In this document: positions 24,070 through 35,158 of the stretch, piece after piece
How the letters are laid out: the number at the start of each line of letters is the position of its first letter
Position numbering within the stretch: position 1 is the stretch's first letter
NCBI GenBank assembly: GCA_002049455.2
Contig: KV918761.1
Span: 806,001 to 870,000, forward strand
Source of the DNA: Porphyra umbilicalis
Lineage: Eukaryota; Rhodophyta; Bangiophyceae; Bangiales; Bangiaceae
Direction of reading: 5' to 3'
Length of the DNA: 64,000 nucleotides
Notes under the pieces: generated by a model
The model's database searches: none
What the model was told of the DNA's origin: nothing
Seen by the model: the letters and a program-made list of their open reading frames with translations, nothing else
Position numbers and translations under genes: made by a program

Positions 24070-24241
24070 TTGCTGTCTTCCCAATTTTGGCCGATGTGGT
24101 CAAAGTCAAGAAGGGGTCTGGGTCAACTGCCCATTGGTCAATCAACTTTATCCGGCTGAGTGGATGGCTGAGACGCTGTTTCACACTGTTGATCACCCCT
24201 CTTGACATCGACGGGATCGGCCAAAATTGGGAAGACAGCAA
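24070..24241. mobile_element. 172-bp MITE with 26-bp TIRs and TA target duplication
   Basis: Left end TTGCTGTCTTCCCAATTTTG extended by GCCGAT; the right end (24,216-24,241) is its exact reverse complement. TA borders both sides (24,068-24,069 and 24,242-24,243). The inverted similarity continues weakly inward (GTCAAGA...GGGGT). No coding capacity. Terminal consensus shared with 11,734-12,178. Confidence 0.85.
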
Positions 24242-24420
24242 TACCTGAGGACAGAGCAGGCGCATCGGTCGACGCGGCTCCCAAGGACAGTCGAAGCGCC
24301 TGTTTGAGGGACAAGGATACCGACCGGATGCCCGCCCTTCCGGAGACGTGGTCCGGTGTTTATACTGGGCTTGACACGAGAGATAGAGAGAGAGATGATC
24401 TTGCATGCCTACATGACATC

Positions 24421-24985
24421 AGAGCGTCTCCACCAATGGAGCGAAAAGCCAAAGCCAAACGTCACGAGTGCCCAACGTGTGGCCCTGTCACTGGCTCTCC
24501 AAACGTCGATCCAAAACAAAGAAGGTCACGTCTCAATCTTGGGCTCCCCTGGATGCTCACTATGGGTGGGCCTCTTTTGTGGAGGACAGACCATCCACGA
24601 ATGCCCGACAAAGAATCTCGGTGGATGGCCCATCGCCATATCACTGTTCGTATGCCACGGGTCACGCTTTCCATTGGCGTAGGTTGGCTCAAAATGGAAC
24701 CAGGGGATGGCCAAACGGCTAAGGGCGCATCCAAACAGGTTTGTTTGGAGTGGCGCGCCTCCAAACGAGCCCGTTTGGACTGGCCCTGCCGTTGAAGATC
24801 CAAAACTAGAGCAATCGCGTGTCATGGACACGAGGTCGATTAGGCGACTAGAATATGTGAGGATGGTCTATTTTTGGACCGTCACACCCTAGTTTTGGAT
24901 CGCATCCCAGCCACCAATGCCCGTTTGGCAAAACCGTGCCACGTTTAGGCGTTTGGGTGTTTGGATCCATTGGTGGAGACGCTCT
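24421..24985. mobile_element. TIR element with 20-bp inverted ends
   Basis: AGAGCGTCTCCACCAATGGA stands at 24,421-24,440 and its exact reverse complement at 24,966-24,985. Inside both ends the motif CCAAACG or GTTTGG recurs. No clear target duplication and no transposase frame. Probably a non-autonomous DNA transposon of 565 bp. Confidence 0.7.
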
Positions 24986-25482
24986 TAGGAGGCCAATGTG
25001 AATCGTCCACACCTGGCAACCTCGCCTAGTTGTACTATGTACGATGCTGTATGGCAATTGTGTACCGATGCTCTGGCAACCTCGGCTTTTTCTGCAGAGG
25101 CCTGTCGTCATATGCATGTGGCGCTCTTCGGCGCTCTGTCGCTTCGCTCAGAGTCTGTCTTCACTCTTCCCTGCGCGCAGAAGCATTAGAATGCCATGCT
25201 CGTTGTCAGTTCTGCCATCCGTGGAAGCGTACCGTGTGAGTGGAGCAGTGCATGTCTTTAGCATTGTTGACACCAATGACGGTCGTGGACTTGCCAAACA
25301 GCCAGTGCAATACTTGAATATTTACATTGGCCGGCCAACCAGCTGTCTCTATGCATTAGTAGCCCCCTTCCCGTAAGCCCAGCTGTAACGCGGCATGCAT
25401 GCCCATGTGATTAAAACTCCAGGCACGTACGTGCAATACCCTGGCCTCCAGTGCGGTGGCGCGCTCGGCGACGCATAGATAC

Positions 25483-26920
25483 AGTCATTATTCGGTTAAA
25501 TCCGTCCCGGTTATATCCACAGTGGATATATCCGGGCCGAAGAACGCACCACAGGCGCCGAGAGAACGGGGAATGTGGACTGCAATCACATTCATGGTCG
25601 ACCTTTTGAACTTATTCTGAGGTAGGATCAACTAACACAAATCCTAGCTCATTCTGCAGGAATGTAACGCAATGTTGCCCGCGCAGATTGCCTGCCGGTC
25701 TGCTTGAAGGCGGACTGCCTGCCCAACAGGGCCAACACTGAGCTCAGACGCCAGCCTGATGACGTTCAGCCTGTTGCTGACAACAAAAACTTGGACGTGC
25801 CTTCTCTAGTAGCCATGATGGCCAACACGACGCTGCAGTGAGAGTTCGAGAGCGTAAGCGGTGAAGACCATGCGCAGGTGATGCGTCGCTGGGTGGTGGC
25901 TGAGACCAATGTTGAGGCCATCGATGTGAAGGTTGACGTTGTTTTGGCTGGTGCGGACGATGAAGAGTGATGGGGCATGGTGGGTCGGTACGAGGCACAC
26001 TCTTGCGTGATCAGGTTCTGGGAAGGCAAGTAAAATTGAATTTTATCTCGTCCGAGTTCACCGTAAATGCTCTCTTTCGTACTTTTCTTTCTTCCCAGTA
26101 GTATTCCCTGGCCTTTAGGACAGGGTGCTCTCAAAGTGTAGTGATGCACACATATACTTAGATCGAGGGACTTGCTCTCCGTTTCAGAGGTGACAGTCTG
26201 CATTCGTGTCCTCAGGGATCTGAGGGCGCGTCAGTGCTGGAAGGGTCGCGATGACGCTAAAAGCGAATGGAGTTACATGGCTGAGATGGACTGTCCTGCC
26301 ACAAAGGTCACAGGGCCCGGACGGCGCTTGCCCCCCTGCCCCCCCCACCGCCCCGAACTGCGCGCGGCGACCGCGAGCCGTGACTTCCGGGGTTCGACGC
26401 GGCCGCGATGACGCGCGGGTCATCGTGCCTGCGCGCCTGCTTCTGTTCCGGCGGCGCGTCGGCGATTGCTGACGTCATCTAGCGGCGCGGTTAGGGGCGC
26501 CCCATCGCGCGGCGGTCAATCCCACCCGCCGGCCCGTGCGCCGTGTCGGCCGCCCCGCTCGCCGTGCGCAGGTGCGCCGCGCGGCGGAGTGACAGCCCCG
26601 CCCGTGGGCATCGCGCGACGCTGGCGGGCCGCCGCTGCTGCGGTGGTGGAAGCGGCACCCCTTTCCCCGCCCGACGCCCCCCCCACCACGGCAACGTGGC
26701 TGTACGTGCCCCCGCGCACGCTCGCGGCCATGGAGCCGGCCGGCGTGCCCGGTATCGATGCGTCGCCGAGCGCGCTACCGCATTGAAGGCCAGGGTATTG
26801 CACGCACGTGCCTGGAATTGAAATGACCTCATGGCAGCCGATCGCAAGTCGAGCCAGAGGAACCTAAGTACTGTCCGCAACTGTAAACAAATGGCGATGG
26901 ATATAACCGAATAATGACCG
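25483..26920. mobile_element. TIR element inserted in repeat A, itself carrying another copy of repeat A
   Basis: Inverted ends GTCATTATTCGGTTA at about 25,484-25,498 and 26,904-26,918 (reverse complement), with TAC on both sides of the insertion (25,480-25,482 and 26,921-26,923) as a possible duplication. Removing it rejoins the two parts of repeat A copy 1. Its interior contains the complete copy 2 of repeat A (26,103-26,819). Confidence 0.65.
26103..26819 (+). repeat. Dispersed repeat A, copy 2 (717 bp)
   Basis: Begins ATTCCCTGGCCTTTAGGACA and ends GTGCCTGGAATT; same length and high similarity to the copy at 33,976-34,692. The start and end share a short inverted core (CCCTGGCCTT / AAGGCCAGGG). 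It has no convincing coding frame. Class unknown. Confidence 0.8.
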
Positions 26921-27010
26921 TACCGGGTAAGCCGGCCGGCTCCATGGCCGTGAGCGCGCACGGGGGCACGTGCAGCCACGTTGCCGTGGCGGGGGGGGCG
27001 TGGGGCGGCG

Positions 27011-27735
27011 CAGTGGGGCTTAGACCGTGTACCTTACAGATCTGCGAATCTTCTGCAATGGCGTGTTGCAGACTGCTTGCAGGTCTGGAAAAGTGGCCGC
27101 GTGAGCCACGAGCAGCATGATTTCCTGCAGCAGAGATCTGCGGAGCAGCTCATTGTCGTGCATTTATGCAAAAAAAACGGAGGACCGGTGCTTTTCTTTC
27201 ATGGAAAGCACCGTGACGGTGCGAGGATCTTGTGCCAAAAAGTTCCAGCGTGATCCCCCGTTTTTTTCTGCCCACGATAAGCCTTTATTGTTTTTGACCT
27301 GCAGGAAATCTGCTGGTAAAATGTTGCAGGTCGCTGCCGGACCACTGTTGCAGGGCACATTTTCTGTGCCGGGTCTGTGGAAACCTGCAACTGGGCTGCA
27401 CTTGCAGCGCATGTCTTCAGCATCAAGTCTGCTGCAGAATGACGATAACGGCTTTCTATTGGTGGAAGCGAGATAACTCCGCGCCTCCTAGGAGTTATAC
27501 TAGCGTACAGCAGAAGAACAGCACGAGCTGAGCATCGTCTCAGCATTTGGATGTTGCAGACAAGCAGCGAAAGAGCAGAAAACATCCGTGCCCATCTGCC
27601 AGATATCTGTTGAGCCAACAGGCTGCCAGCACAAAATGGCCCGACCTGCAGCCATTTGGCAGACTGTGGAGATCCTGCAACAGCCTGCAACACGGAATCA
27701 GCAGATCCGTAAGGTACACGGTCTAAGCCCCACTG
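27011..27735. mobile_element. TIR element with 35-bp inverted ends inserted in repeat A
   Basis: The left end starts CAGTGGGGCTTAGACCGTGT and continues to 27,045; the right end (27,701-27,735) is its reverse complement with one mismatch. The interior is rich in CTGCAG-like words. It separates two parts of repeat A copy 1. A CAGTG start recalls hAT elements, but no 8-bp duplication is evident, so the superfamily is open. Confidence 0.75.
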
Positions 27736-28283
27736 CGCGGGGAAAGGGGTGCCGCCGCCGCCGCCGCGGCGGCGGCGGCCCGCCGGGGTCGCGCGACGCC
27801 TCCGCCGCGGAGCGCACCTGCGCACAGCGGGCGGGGCGGCCGACATGGCACACGGGCGGTCGGGTGGAACCGACCGCCGCGCGACGGGGCGCCTCTAACC
27901 GCGCCGCTAGATGGCGTTATAAACCGCCGAGCCGCCGCAACAGCAACGGGCGCGCAGGCACGATCACCCGCGGGTCATCGTGGGCGCGTCGAACCCCGGA
28001 TATCGCTGCGTGCGGTCGCCGCGCGCAACACGGGGCGGTGGGGGGGGGTAGGGGGGCAGGCGCTGTCTGGGCCCTGTGACCCTTGTGGCAGGACAGTCCT
28101 GCTCAGCCGCGTAACTCTATTCGCTTTTAGCGTCATCGCGACCCTTCCAACGCTGACACGCCCTCAGATCCCTGAGGACACGAATGCAAACTGCCACCTC
28201 CGAAACGGAGAGCAAGTCCCGTGATTTAAGTATATGTGTGCATCACTACACTTTGAGAGCACCCTGTCCTAAAGGCCAGGGAA

Positions 28284-29461
28284 ATAAAAATCACCGGCCA
28301 CATCTGTCGAGGCAGACACTCCCATGACGCGAGATGCCCCGTGTTTGGATATAGAAAAAGAATTCGCCACAGTCCTCTCCGCGCCGGATCACGACCAGTG
28401 GACGCTCAAGTGTTGCCTGACGCGGGTGCCGCGCAGATGATCCACAGAACCCGTAAAGGAAACAGTTGCAGCAGCTTTCACGGCACATTCACGTGAACGC
28501 CCTGCGTGAAACCCCTAGGCCACAATCAGATCGCAGCATCTGCATATCGAGCGCTGCGAGGCCACCCTGCCCAGATCCCTTTCGACACGCCTGGGCAGGG
28601 GCCCAGAACCGGATACGTGCCAGACAGCAACGGCTCGCTCAGACACGACGCCAAAAAGGGAGGCGACGGACACGACCTCAAGGACATGTCTGTCATCCGA
28701 TCTGGCCGCTCGTGATCGTGTCAATGGCAATACTGGCGCTGAGAGCGGCACGGCTGATATCTGGGAAAAAACATGTCTGGGAGAAAGGGGCACATTAACG
28801 GTCCGTCCAGACATGAACCCACTCGTATCGAACCACCAGCGCGCGGCACTGGATGACAGAGAAATATCACGACGGACGAGATTCGAACCCAGAAGCGACA
28901 CCCAGTCAACAGTGTCACTCGGAACAAGCACGGCATTTGTGGCCCCTTTGACGCACCCCCAGCACGCGCACGTTTTGGCCGGTGGGGGCGTCATATCTCC
29001 GGGGGGCCCACATTGCGGGGCTGATTGGCCCGCCAGCGGCGCCGCCACTTGTTGCGGTCACCGTCGCCCACCTTGTCGGGCATCCCGACCAATCAGATCG
29101 GCCAAAACGATCATGGGCGTTTGTGGCCCCTTTGGGGCACCCCCAGCACGCCATCCCGTCTGTCAGTCCGCTGCACTGTACGCCCCTAATTTTTGTGTCG
29201 GTGAGGGCCCCTCTCGCACAGGTCGTGTTCGCTGTGTCCAGCGTCGAGGGAGCCGTCCCCGTCGACGAACCCGTCGTTGGCGGCCGGCATCGTCACTGCT
29301 GTCTCTCGCCCGTCCCCCGCGCTGCAACGCCTGTTGCGTCTGTTGTCTCCTCCCCCCCGCATCTCTGCTGCCGCGCTCGGCGTGGTGTGTCTTTAGAGAA
29401 CGCCGCGGAGTTTTCCCCTGGGTGATGGTGGTGCTTGTGGGCGCCCGGACGATTGGCTACG
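28284..29461. other. Intergenic stretch with a 37-bp direct repeat pair
   Basis: No gene supported. Near-identical blocks (GGCATTTGTGGCCCCTTTG and onward) occur at 28,932-28,967 and 29,116-29,152. Between them CGTTTTGGCC (28,971-28,980) and its complement GGCCAAAACG (29,100-29,109) are inverted. The right end should contain the promoter of the SWIM/KDZ-like gene. Confidence 0.5.
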
Positions 29462-32267
29462 ATGGGTGACGAGAGGACGCCGCGCAAGCGTCGCCTTCAC
29501 CCCCCCGTTGTGTCTCCCTACCTCGGTGACTGCCGCTTTGCCTTCTCTTTTCGACCGGCTGGCGTCTTTGCCGTCGGCCGCCCTCGGTTCCCCGGCGACT
29601 GTGAGCGGGGCTGGCACCGCGTCTCGGCCTGTTTATCCGACGTGGAGTGCCCGCGTGCAGGCCAATAGCGGTCGACGGTCGGCGTTGCGGGACGTACCTC
29701 GGGCGCCAGCCCACGCCGGCGCCGGTTCTACCCGCGGTCGAGTGCGGAGCGACAAGCGCCCGCGGCCGCTGCCTGATGGACCGACGCATGGGGTGGATGT
29801 GGAGGACGGAGGGTGGGGCGGGGTCAACGACACGTCATCCTCCGCTCGTGCCCCACCTCGTCGTGCATCTTCGCGCCGCGCTCCTGATTCCGCTTTGGAC
29901 AAGCGCATGATGGAGGCGTTGAACGCCTGCGTGCGGCGAGCTTGCGGGCTGCCATCGTCGACGCCGATCGGCAGGCGCGCCAGAACGGTGAGCGCCGTCA
30001 TGGTCGGGGACCCCGCCTCGCGGTCGCGAGCGATTTTGGTGCGTGTCGGCAGCGGCAAGGTGGACGCGGCCATCCTGTGGTCCTCCTTCCATGAGTGCAT
30101 CCTTTGCGCCTGCTTTGCGGGCACACAGAACGCTTTGTTCATCTCGGCTTCCTCCCGGAGCAGCGTGTGCAAGCACACGACAGCATTGCGGTCGTGCTTG
30201 AGCAGCAACGGCATCTCCCTGGACATGTTTGGGCGGCGGATACACCTGGGCTCGACACCAGCCAACTTTGTGAGCCGGCAACCATACGGGCCCATGCGCT
30301 TTTGGGTGGTTCTCTACCGCTCTGTTTACTCGCTGGTGTCGTTCAACGCGGCCAATGTGGCAACCTGCATTGCCCCGAGCTGCCGCTGTTTTCGAGCGCG
30401 TTGCGGCCACGTTGTTCTGGCGCGTCCCCTCAACGCGGAGCGCCGGGCATTCGATGCCTCAGACGCGGCCACGGACACGGGTGGCAAGGTCGGGAAGGCC
30501 AAGCCTGCCACCGCCGTGGACGGTGCCCCCGTGCCCAATGAGCCGGCCGATGAGGACGTGGGCATCGAATCGGAGCCCGGCGACACAAATCGTGCGTCCA
30601 GCGACGCGGCCGAGGCCACCGTGGCCGCTCGTGTCCGTCGTCACCTTCTGCCCTGCCTGGGTGAGATACGGTCGGGGGACATTTGAGCGCGGACGGCCGA
30701 CTGGCGGGGGGCTATTCGCGGCGCGGTGCTCCAATGCGGGAGGCAGTCGCGGGAGCGACTTGGAGCAGATGAGTACCGTTATGGACGGCTGCGTAGGGCT
30801 CGGGTTGATACACCCCCGCTCCTTTGTCCCGGTGGAGCGGTATTGAGAGAGCTGTGGTCGCATGCGGGAGGACCGGCACGTCATTGTCCAGGAGCGGGCG
30901 GTGCTGTACACTCATCATGCCACGGCGCCTGCTATCGAGGTATGTTGGTCCCGTCACTGCTCGCTTGTATGTCAGTCAGCTTGCTGCTCGTATTGCTGGC
31001 GTTGTCTATGTGAGGTTGCACGCCAACGTACCGTTTCTTACACTCTGCACCTTGGCTACCTGCTTTTTATGGAATGGCCTGGTCTTTTGTGTGCTGCGCT
31101 TCTGTCAAAGAGGCTCGTGGAGTGCGACCGGGCGGATTGCAATTGACATGTGGAGTACGACGGCAACTTGGACGCGCTCTTCAATCTGCGACGGCGGGAC
31201 AAGCAACTTCGGTGGGTCTTCTTCACGCGTGCTCTACTGGACGAGTTGTACTCGTACATTATCACCGCGCGGTCCACCTACACTGCCGCGACGAGGCACT
31301 TGGCGTCGGACGTGCTCTCTTTTGCGCTGCGGCGGCAAGACGTCGTCAAGCGTGGAACGGCCATGCTGAGGACTTTAGTAATCCCAGCGGAGGCCGCTTG
31401 TTGCCCATTTGCGGTCCCAACCCCAATTTCGTCGTCATCGACGGGCAGGCCTTGGTCTGCACCGACCCCGATGACGCCAACCCCGCCAGCCACGAGGAGG
31501 AGGTACCCGTTGTCGACATTGCGGCGTCCGTGCTTTGCGTCTTGCATTCCGCCCAGCTGCGCGCCGCCATTAGCAAGGTTCTTTGCTCCGCCGTGGCCCT
31601 GACGGCCGCGCAAACGCTGTTACTCGATGCGTGGCACAAGACCATCTCGACGAACGACCGGACGAGCGTGGAGACCGCCGCTGCTCGAATTTTTCTCCAT
31701 TTCTTCCCCTTCGACACCACGACAAGCGGCACGAGTGTTGAGGCAAGCGGGGCGCACGGTGGTCAAGCACGTCCTTCTGCAAAAGCCTGCTCCCCCATCT
31801 GTATGCAGGACGAGAGCTTGGGTGCCACGGCTGGCGTAGCCACCCAGGCTGCCGAGGTATCGCACTCCATCGCGGTGGCCAGCCGTACAAGCCTCGCGTA
31901 CATGAAGCCGGCCACGTACATGACGCACAAGATGGTGCAAGTGGCAATGATGAATATCCGCAAGCTCCAGCGGCTGGCCTCGGCCAACCCTAAGTCCGAA
32001 AATGACCACATTCCCTTGGCGCCGTTCTTCCACAGCCAACTCGCTCGCCAATGTGAGCTAGGGTCAACCTGCCTCTGCCAGTCCTCCATCGCCGATGACG
32101 GGCGCCGCGAGACCGAGCAGACTTCGGCCGTTAATCTGGGACAGCTGATGCGCTCGGCCAATGCGGACACCTGGCCCCAGTCGGGCTCGACTCGAAGCTC
32201 TGCCGACCCACCACCTTCACGAGTGCCGACGCTCGTGCCTCATCAGCCGCGGCAGGAGAGGCGGTAG
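29462..32267 (+). CDS. SWIM zinc-finger / KDZ-transposase-like protein, spliced, with one frame break
   Basis: Probable exons: a 5' part from an ATG near 29,462 (exact first splice unclear) to 30,660, then 30,848-30,939, then 31,156-32,267. Donors are GTGAGA and GTATGT; phases agree at both junctions. The first part carries a SWIM pattern C-x-C...C-x-H (CACFAGTQN...SVCKH) at about 30,105-30,180. The splice then gives VLYTHHATAPAIE-YDGNLDALFNLRRRDKQ, FTRALLDELYSYI and finally CGPNPNFVVIDGQAL. This order (SWIM finger, YDG...LFN box, CGP.P..V..DG box) is that of cysteine-rich proteins associated with KDZ (Kyakuja-Dileera-Zisupton) transposases. A one-base loss near 31,366 is needed to pass from RGTAML to EDFSNPSGG, so it may be a decaying copy. 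No target duplication or TIR was found around it. Confidence 0.6.
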
Positions 32268-33258
32268 CAACGGCGCCCGCGGCCGTGTCAGCCACAGCTG
32301 CAGCAGCAGCGGTTGCTGCACGTGTGAACGCCGCACCACCGGGGGGGTCGCGTCGAGCAACGACCAGGACGCCGCCCTTAGGCAGCTCACCATTCCCATC
32401 GGAGCCTGGTTGACCGGCAACATCTCGGCGCACGACGGCTCCGCCAAGGGGTACGTCGAGGCCGTCATCGTCGGACAAGTGGGCCGCCCCATCTCCGTCT
32501 CCCGTCTCCTTGGGCCGGCTGCGTCCGCTCGCACCATCATTTCGGACGACGAGCCCCCCGGCGGGCACCTCGTCACAGCCCGACACGTCGCCATGTGCGA
32601 GAGCTGCTGCCGATGAGTGGTCTTGTCCCAGTGTCGCGCCCTCCGAGCGATCCCGACCAACCGCGGCACGCGTGCGCTCCAATCTCAGCGCAATGGCTTT
32701 GGCGGCCGCGTCAAGCTCCTTCTGCCGGTATGCAAATGAAAGCCCCAGGTTGATCACGCGGCTCGCGTGCTCGTCATCGTCGGAGAAGAAGCCGATCCGG
32801 TCGACGATGCGGATCCATCGGTGCTGAGGGGCGTCCATGTGGTTGTCGCCCTCGCACATGCTGCTAATAGTAGCGTGCAGGATGGCCCCTGTTGGCGCAA
32901 GGTGCTCGTCCAGCTTCATGGCAACCTCGTGGAAGGTCTCCAGCAGGCGAGCGAGGAAGGCCACCTGGCCGCTGTCCCCAATGCCCAAGGAACGGAAGAA
33001 CTGCATGTACTCCTCGTCGGGCGCGGCGGGGATGGCAGGCACAGCAGGCACGGCGGGCACGCCGGCGGGCTCGGAAGGCACGGCGGGAACTTCGGGCACG
33101 CCGGAGGGCTCGGAAGGAACGGCAGGAACGGCGGGCACGCGGGCGGGCTCGGCAGGCACGGCAGACACAGCGGCAGGGACGGTGGGTAGGGCGGGGACGG
33201 CGAAGACGGCCGCAGGGACGGCGGGGACGGCCGGGGCGGTACCGAAACCGGCCTCCAT
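32131..33258 (-). CDS. VPA-repeat protein, unknown function, 375 residues
   Basis: Starts at the ATG at 33,258 (MEAGFGTAPAVPAVPAAV). Residues about 8-82 are an imperfect repeat of V-P-A-V-P/E-P units, likely an extended Pro-rich stalk. A more globular, helical part follows (about 83-190): EEYMQFFRSLGIGDSGQV, FLARLLETFHEVAMKLDEHL, HRWIRIVDRIGFFSDDDEHA, AYRQKELDAAAKAIALRLER. The tail is Gly/Asp then Ala-rich. I recognise no family. The last 137 bases overlap, tail to tail, the 3' end of the SWIM/KDZ-like gene; the two may belong to one mobile element carrying two genes, which is inference. CTCTCCCGACAG just before the ATG could be an acceptor, so an upstream exon is possible. Confidence 0.6.
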   Translation of the reverse strand: MEAGFGTAPAVPAVPAAVFAVPALPTVPAAVSAVPAEPARVPAVPAVPSEPSGVPEVPAVPSEPAGVPAVPAVPAIPAAPDEEYMQFFRSLGIGDSGQVAFLARLLETFHEVAMKLDEHLAPTGAILHATISSMCEGDNHMDAPQHRWIRIVDRIGFFSDDDEHASRVINLGLSFAYRQKELDAAAKAIALRLERTRAAVGRDRSEGATLGQDHSSAAALAHGDVSGCDEVPAGGLVVRNDGASGRSRPKETGDGDGAAHLSDDDGLDVPLGGAVVRRDVAGQPGSDGNGELPKGGVLVVARRDPPGGAAFTRAATAAAAAVADTAAGAVATASPAAADEARASALVKVVGRQSFESSPTGARCPHWPSASAVPD

Positions 33259-33975
33259 CGTCTGTCGGGAGAGGACCAAGAGAACAGGTTAAGTGAGCCA
33301 CAGGGAAAAAAGGATGATCATGTAACAGCCGGGTCAGCAAAAGGAACAATAATCATGGAGGTACCAAGAGTATGGGCGGTCCTGGTCACCGCAAGCTCAC
33401 CGGTCTCCCCCAAACAAAGGCGACGTGACGCGCGCGGAAGTATCGTCCCTGACTCGGAAAAGAACGGCAAGCAACGGGGCAACAAAGCGTACAACGTGTG
33501 CAGCAACCCGGGCTACTGCGCCGAGAAGAAATGCAGGTAGGACCAGGGCAACGACCCCGTTTCGCCGGACGATGGGGGCGTAACCATGGCGACGGGCGCA
33601 ACGACGATAGCGCGCTGACGACGCCACGACGACGATGGCGCGATGGAGGCGGATTGCAACTGGACCACGGACGACCCGTCCCCAGCCCCGTGGAAAAGCG
33701 CGGCAGATCGGGGCGGTCCAGAACACATCCGCCGCCCGATTCTGAGATCGACTGATTCTTATCGGTCCACTGGAGCTTTGTTGCAATCCATGCAGATTGT
33801 CGTCGAATCTGTCACCAGCGGCGCAGGCTCGAGAAATCGGCCAGGCGATTCAGACAATCGATATTGGCATCCGGCCGCCCCCCCGAGCGCGCGGAGCGCG
33901 CCCCCCCCCCCCCCCCCCCCCCCGGCTTTCACGCGGCATGTTCACGCGAATGTCGCGTGAAAGCTAATCGACGCA
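33259..33975. other. Intergenic stretch with a C run and a small hairpin
   Basis: No gene supported. It contains a long C run (33,901-33,922) and an inverted pair TTTCACGCG / CGCGTGAAA (about 33,926-33,963) just before repeat A copy 3. Confidence 0.5.
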
Positions 33976-34692
33976 ATTCCCTGGCCTTTAGGACAGGGTG
34001 CTCTCAAAGTGTAGTGATGCACACATATACTTAGATCGTGGGACTTGCTCTCCGTTTCACAGGTAACAGTCTGCATTCGTGTCCTCAGGGATCTGAGGGC
34101 GTGTCAGCGTTGGAAGGGTCGCGATGACGCTAAAAGCAAATGGAGTTACGCGGCTGAGAAGGACTGTCCTGCAACCTGGGTCAGAGGGCCCGGACGGTCC
34201 CTGCCCCCCTGACTCCCCCCATCGCCCCGAGTTGCTCCCAGAAACCGCGCGCAGCGACGTCCGGGTTTCGACGCGCCCCCGATGAACCGCGGGCGATCTT
34301 GCCTGCGCGCCGGCTTTTGTTGCGGCGGCTCGTCGGCGGTTTCTGATGCCATCGAGCGGCGTGGTTAGAGGCTCTCCGTCGCGCGCGGTCGGTCCCACCA
34401 GCCCGCCCGTGCGCCGTGCCGACCGCCCCGTCCACCGTGCGCAGGTGCGCTGCGCGGTGGAGTGATGGCCCCTTCCGTGGGTGTCGCGCGACGCCGGCGG
34501 GCCGCCGCCGCTGCGGTGGCGGCGGCGGCACCCCTCTCCCCGCCCCACGCGCCCCCCGCTACGGCAACGTGACTGTACGTGCCCCCGTGCGCGCTCGAGG
34601 CTATGAAGCCGGCCGGCGTGTCCGGTGCCGATGCGTCGCCGAGCGCGCCACCGCCCTGAAGGCCAGGGTATTGCACGCACGTGCCTGGAATT
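33976..34692 (+). repeat. Dispersed repeat A, copy 3 (717 bp)
   Basis: Same ends and same length as the copy at 26,103-26,819, with scattered substitutions. Non-coding. No clear target duplication. Confidence 0.8.
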
Positions 34693-35158
34693 CCTAACTC
34701 ACAGAACCTCATGATCAGGGATGCGTCCTGACACACGTCCTGGCACGCAGTGCTCACCACCGCCCGCCGCGGACGTTGACGTGCATGCTATGACTTCCTG
34801 ACGGTACATGGTAAAACACTCCAACACTCGACCCTCTTTCCGACGTCAAAAAGGGGTTGAAGCGATCCGCATCACCCCCCACCAAAGGCCATTCAAGGCG
34901 GTTCGAGAATCGCGCTTTCAACGTCAGAAAGGCCTGTCTCGTGAGCAAGATGTGGACAGCTGCTGGCCAATCAATGGGCCATCGACGAAGGGTGCTGTCC
35001 AACGGAACATAGTCAAGGTTACTGGGAAGGTCAACTCCAGAATATAGGCAGCAGAGTTTGTCGTCCATATACCTATGTGGCGTATAATTCTTTATGTCGA
35101 AACTTGCAGCGGACACTAATCTTCTTGGTCATCGACGTCGGCACCATCGTCGTCCCTG

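Larger units (their letters stand above)
25418..28283 (-). mobile_element. Dispersed repeat A, copy 1, split by two insertions
   Basis: Three separated pieces, 25,418-25,482, about 26,921-27,010 and about 27,736-28,283, read on the minus strand as one copy of the 717-bp repeat found whole at 26,103-26,819 and 33,976-34,692. The first break holds the TIR element at 25,483-26,920 and the second the one at 27,011-27,735. The order of pieces matches the intact copies. Confidence 0.8.

Noticed and set aside
28800..28910. Minus-strand tRNA-like segment (GGGTTCGAAT)
   Set aside because: The T-stem pairs poorly, position 37 would not be a purine, and there is no acceptor stem.
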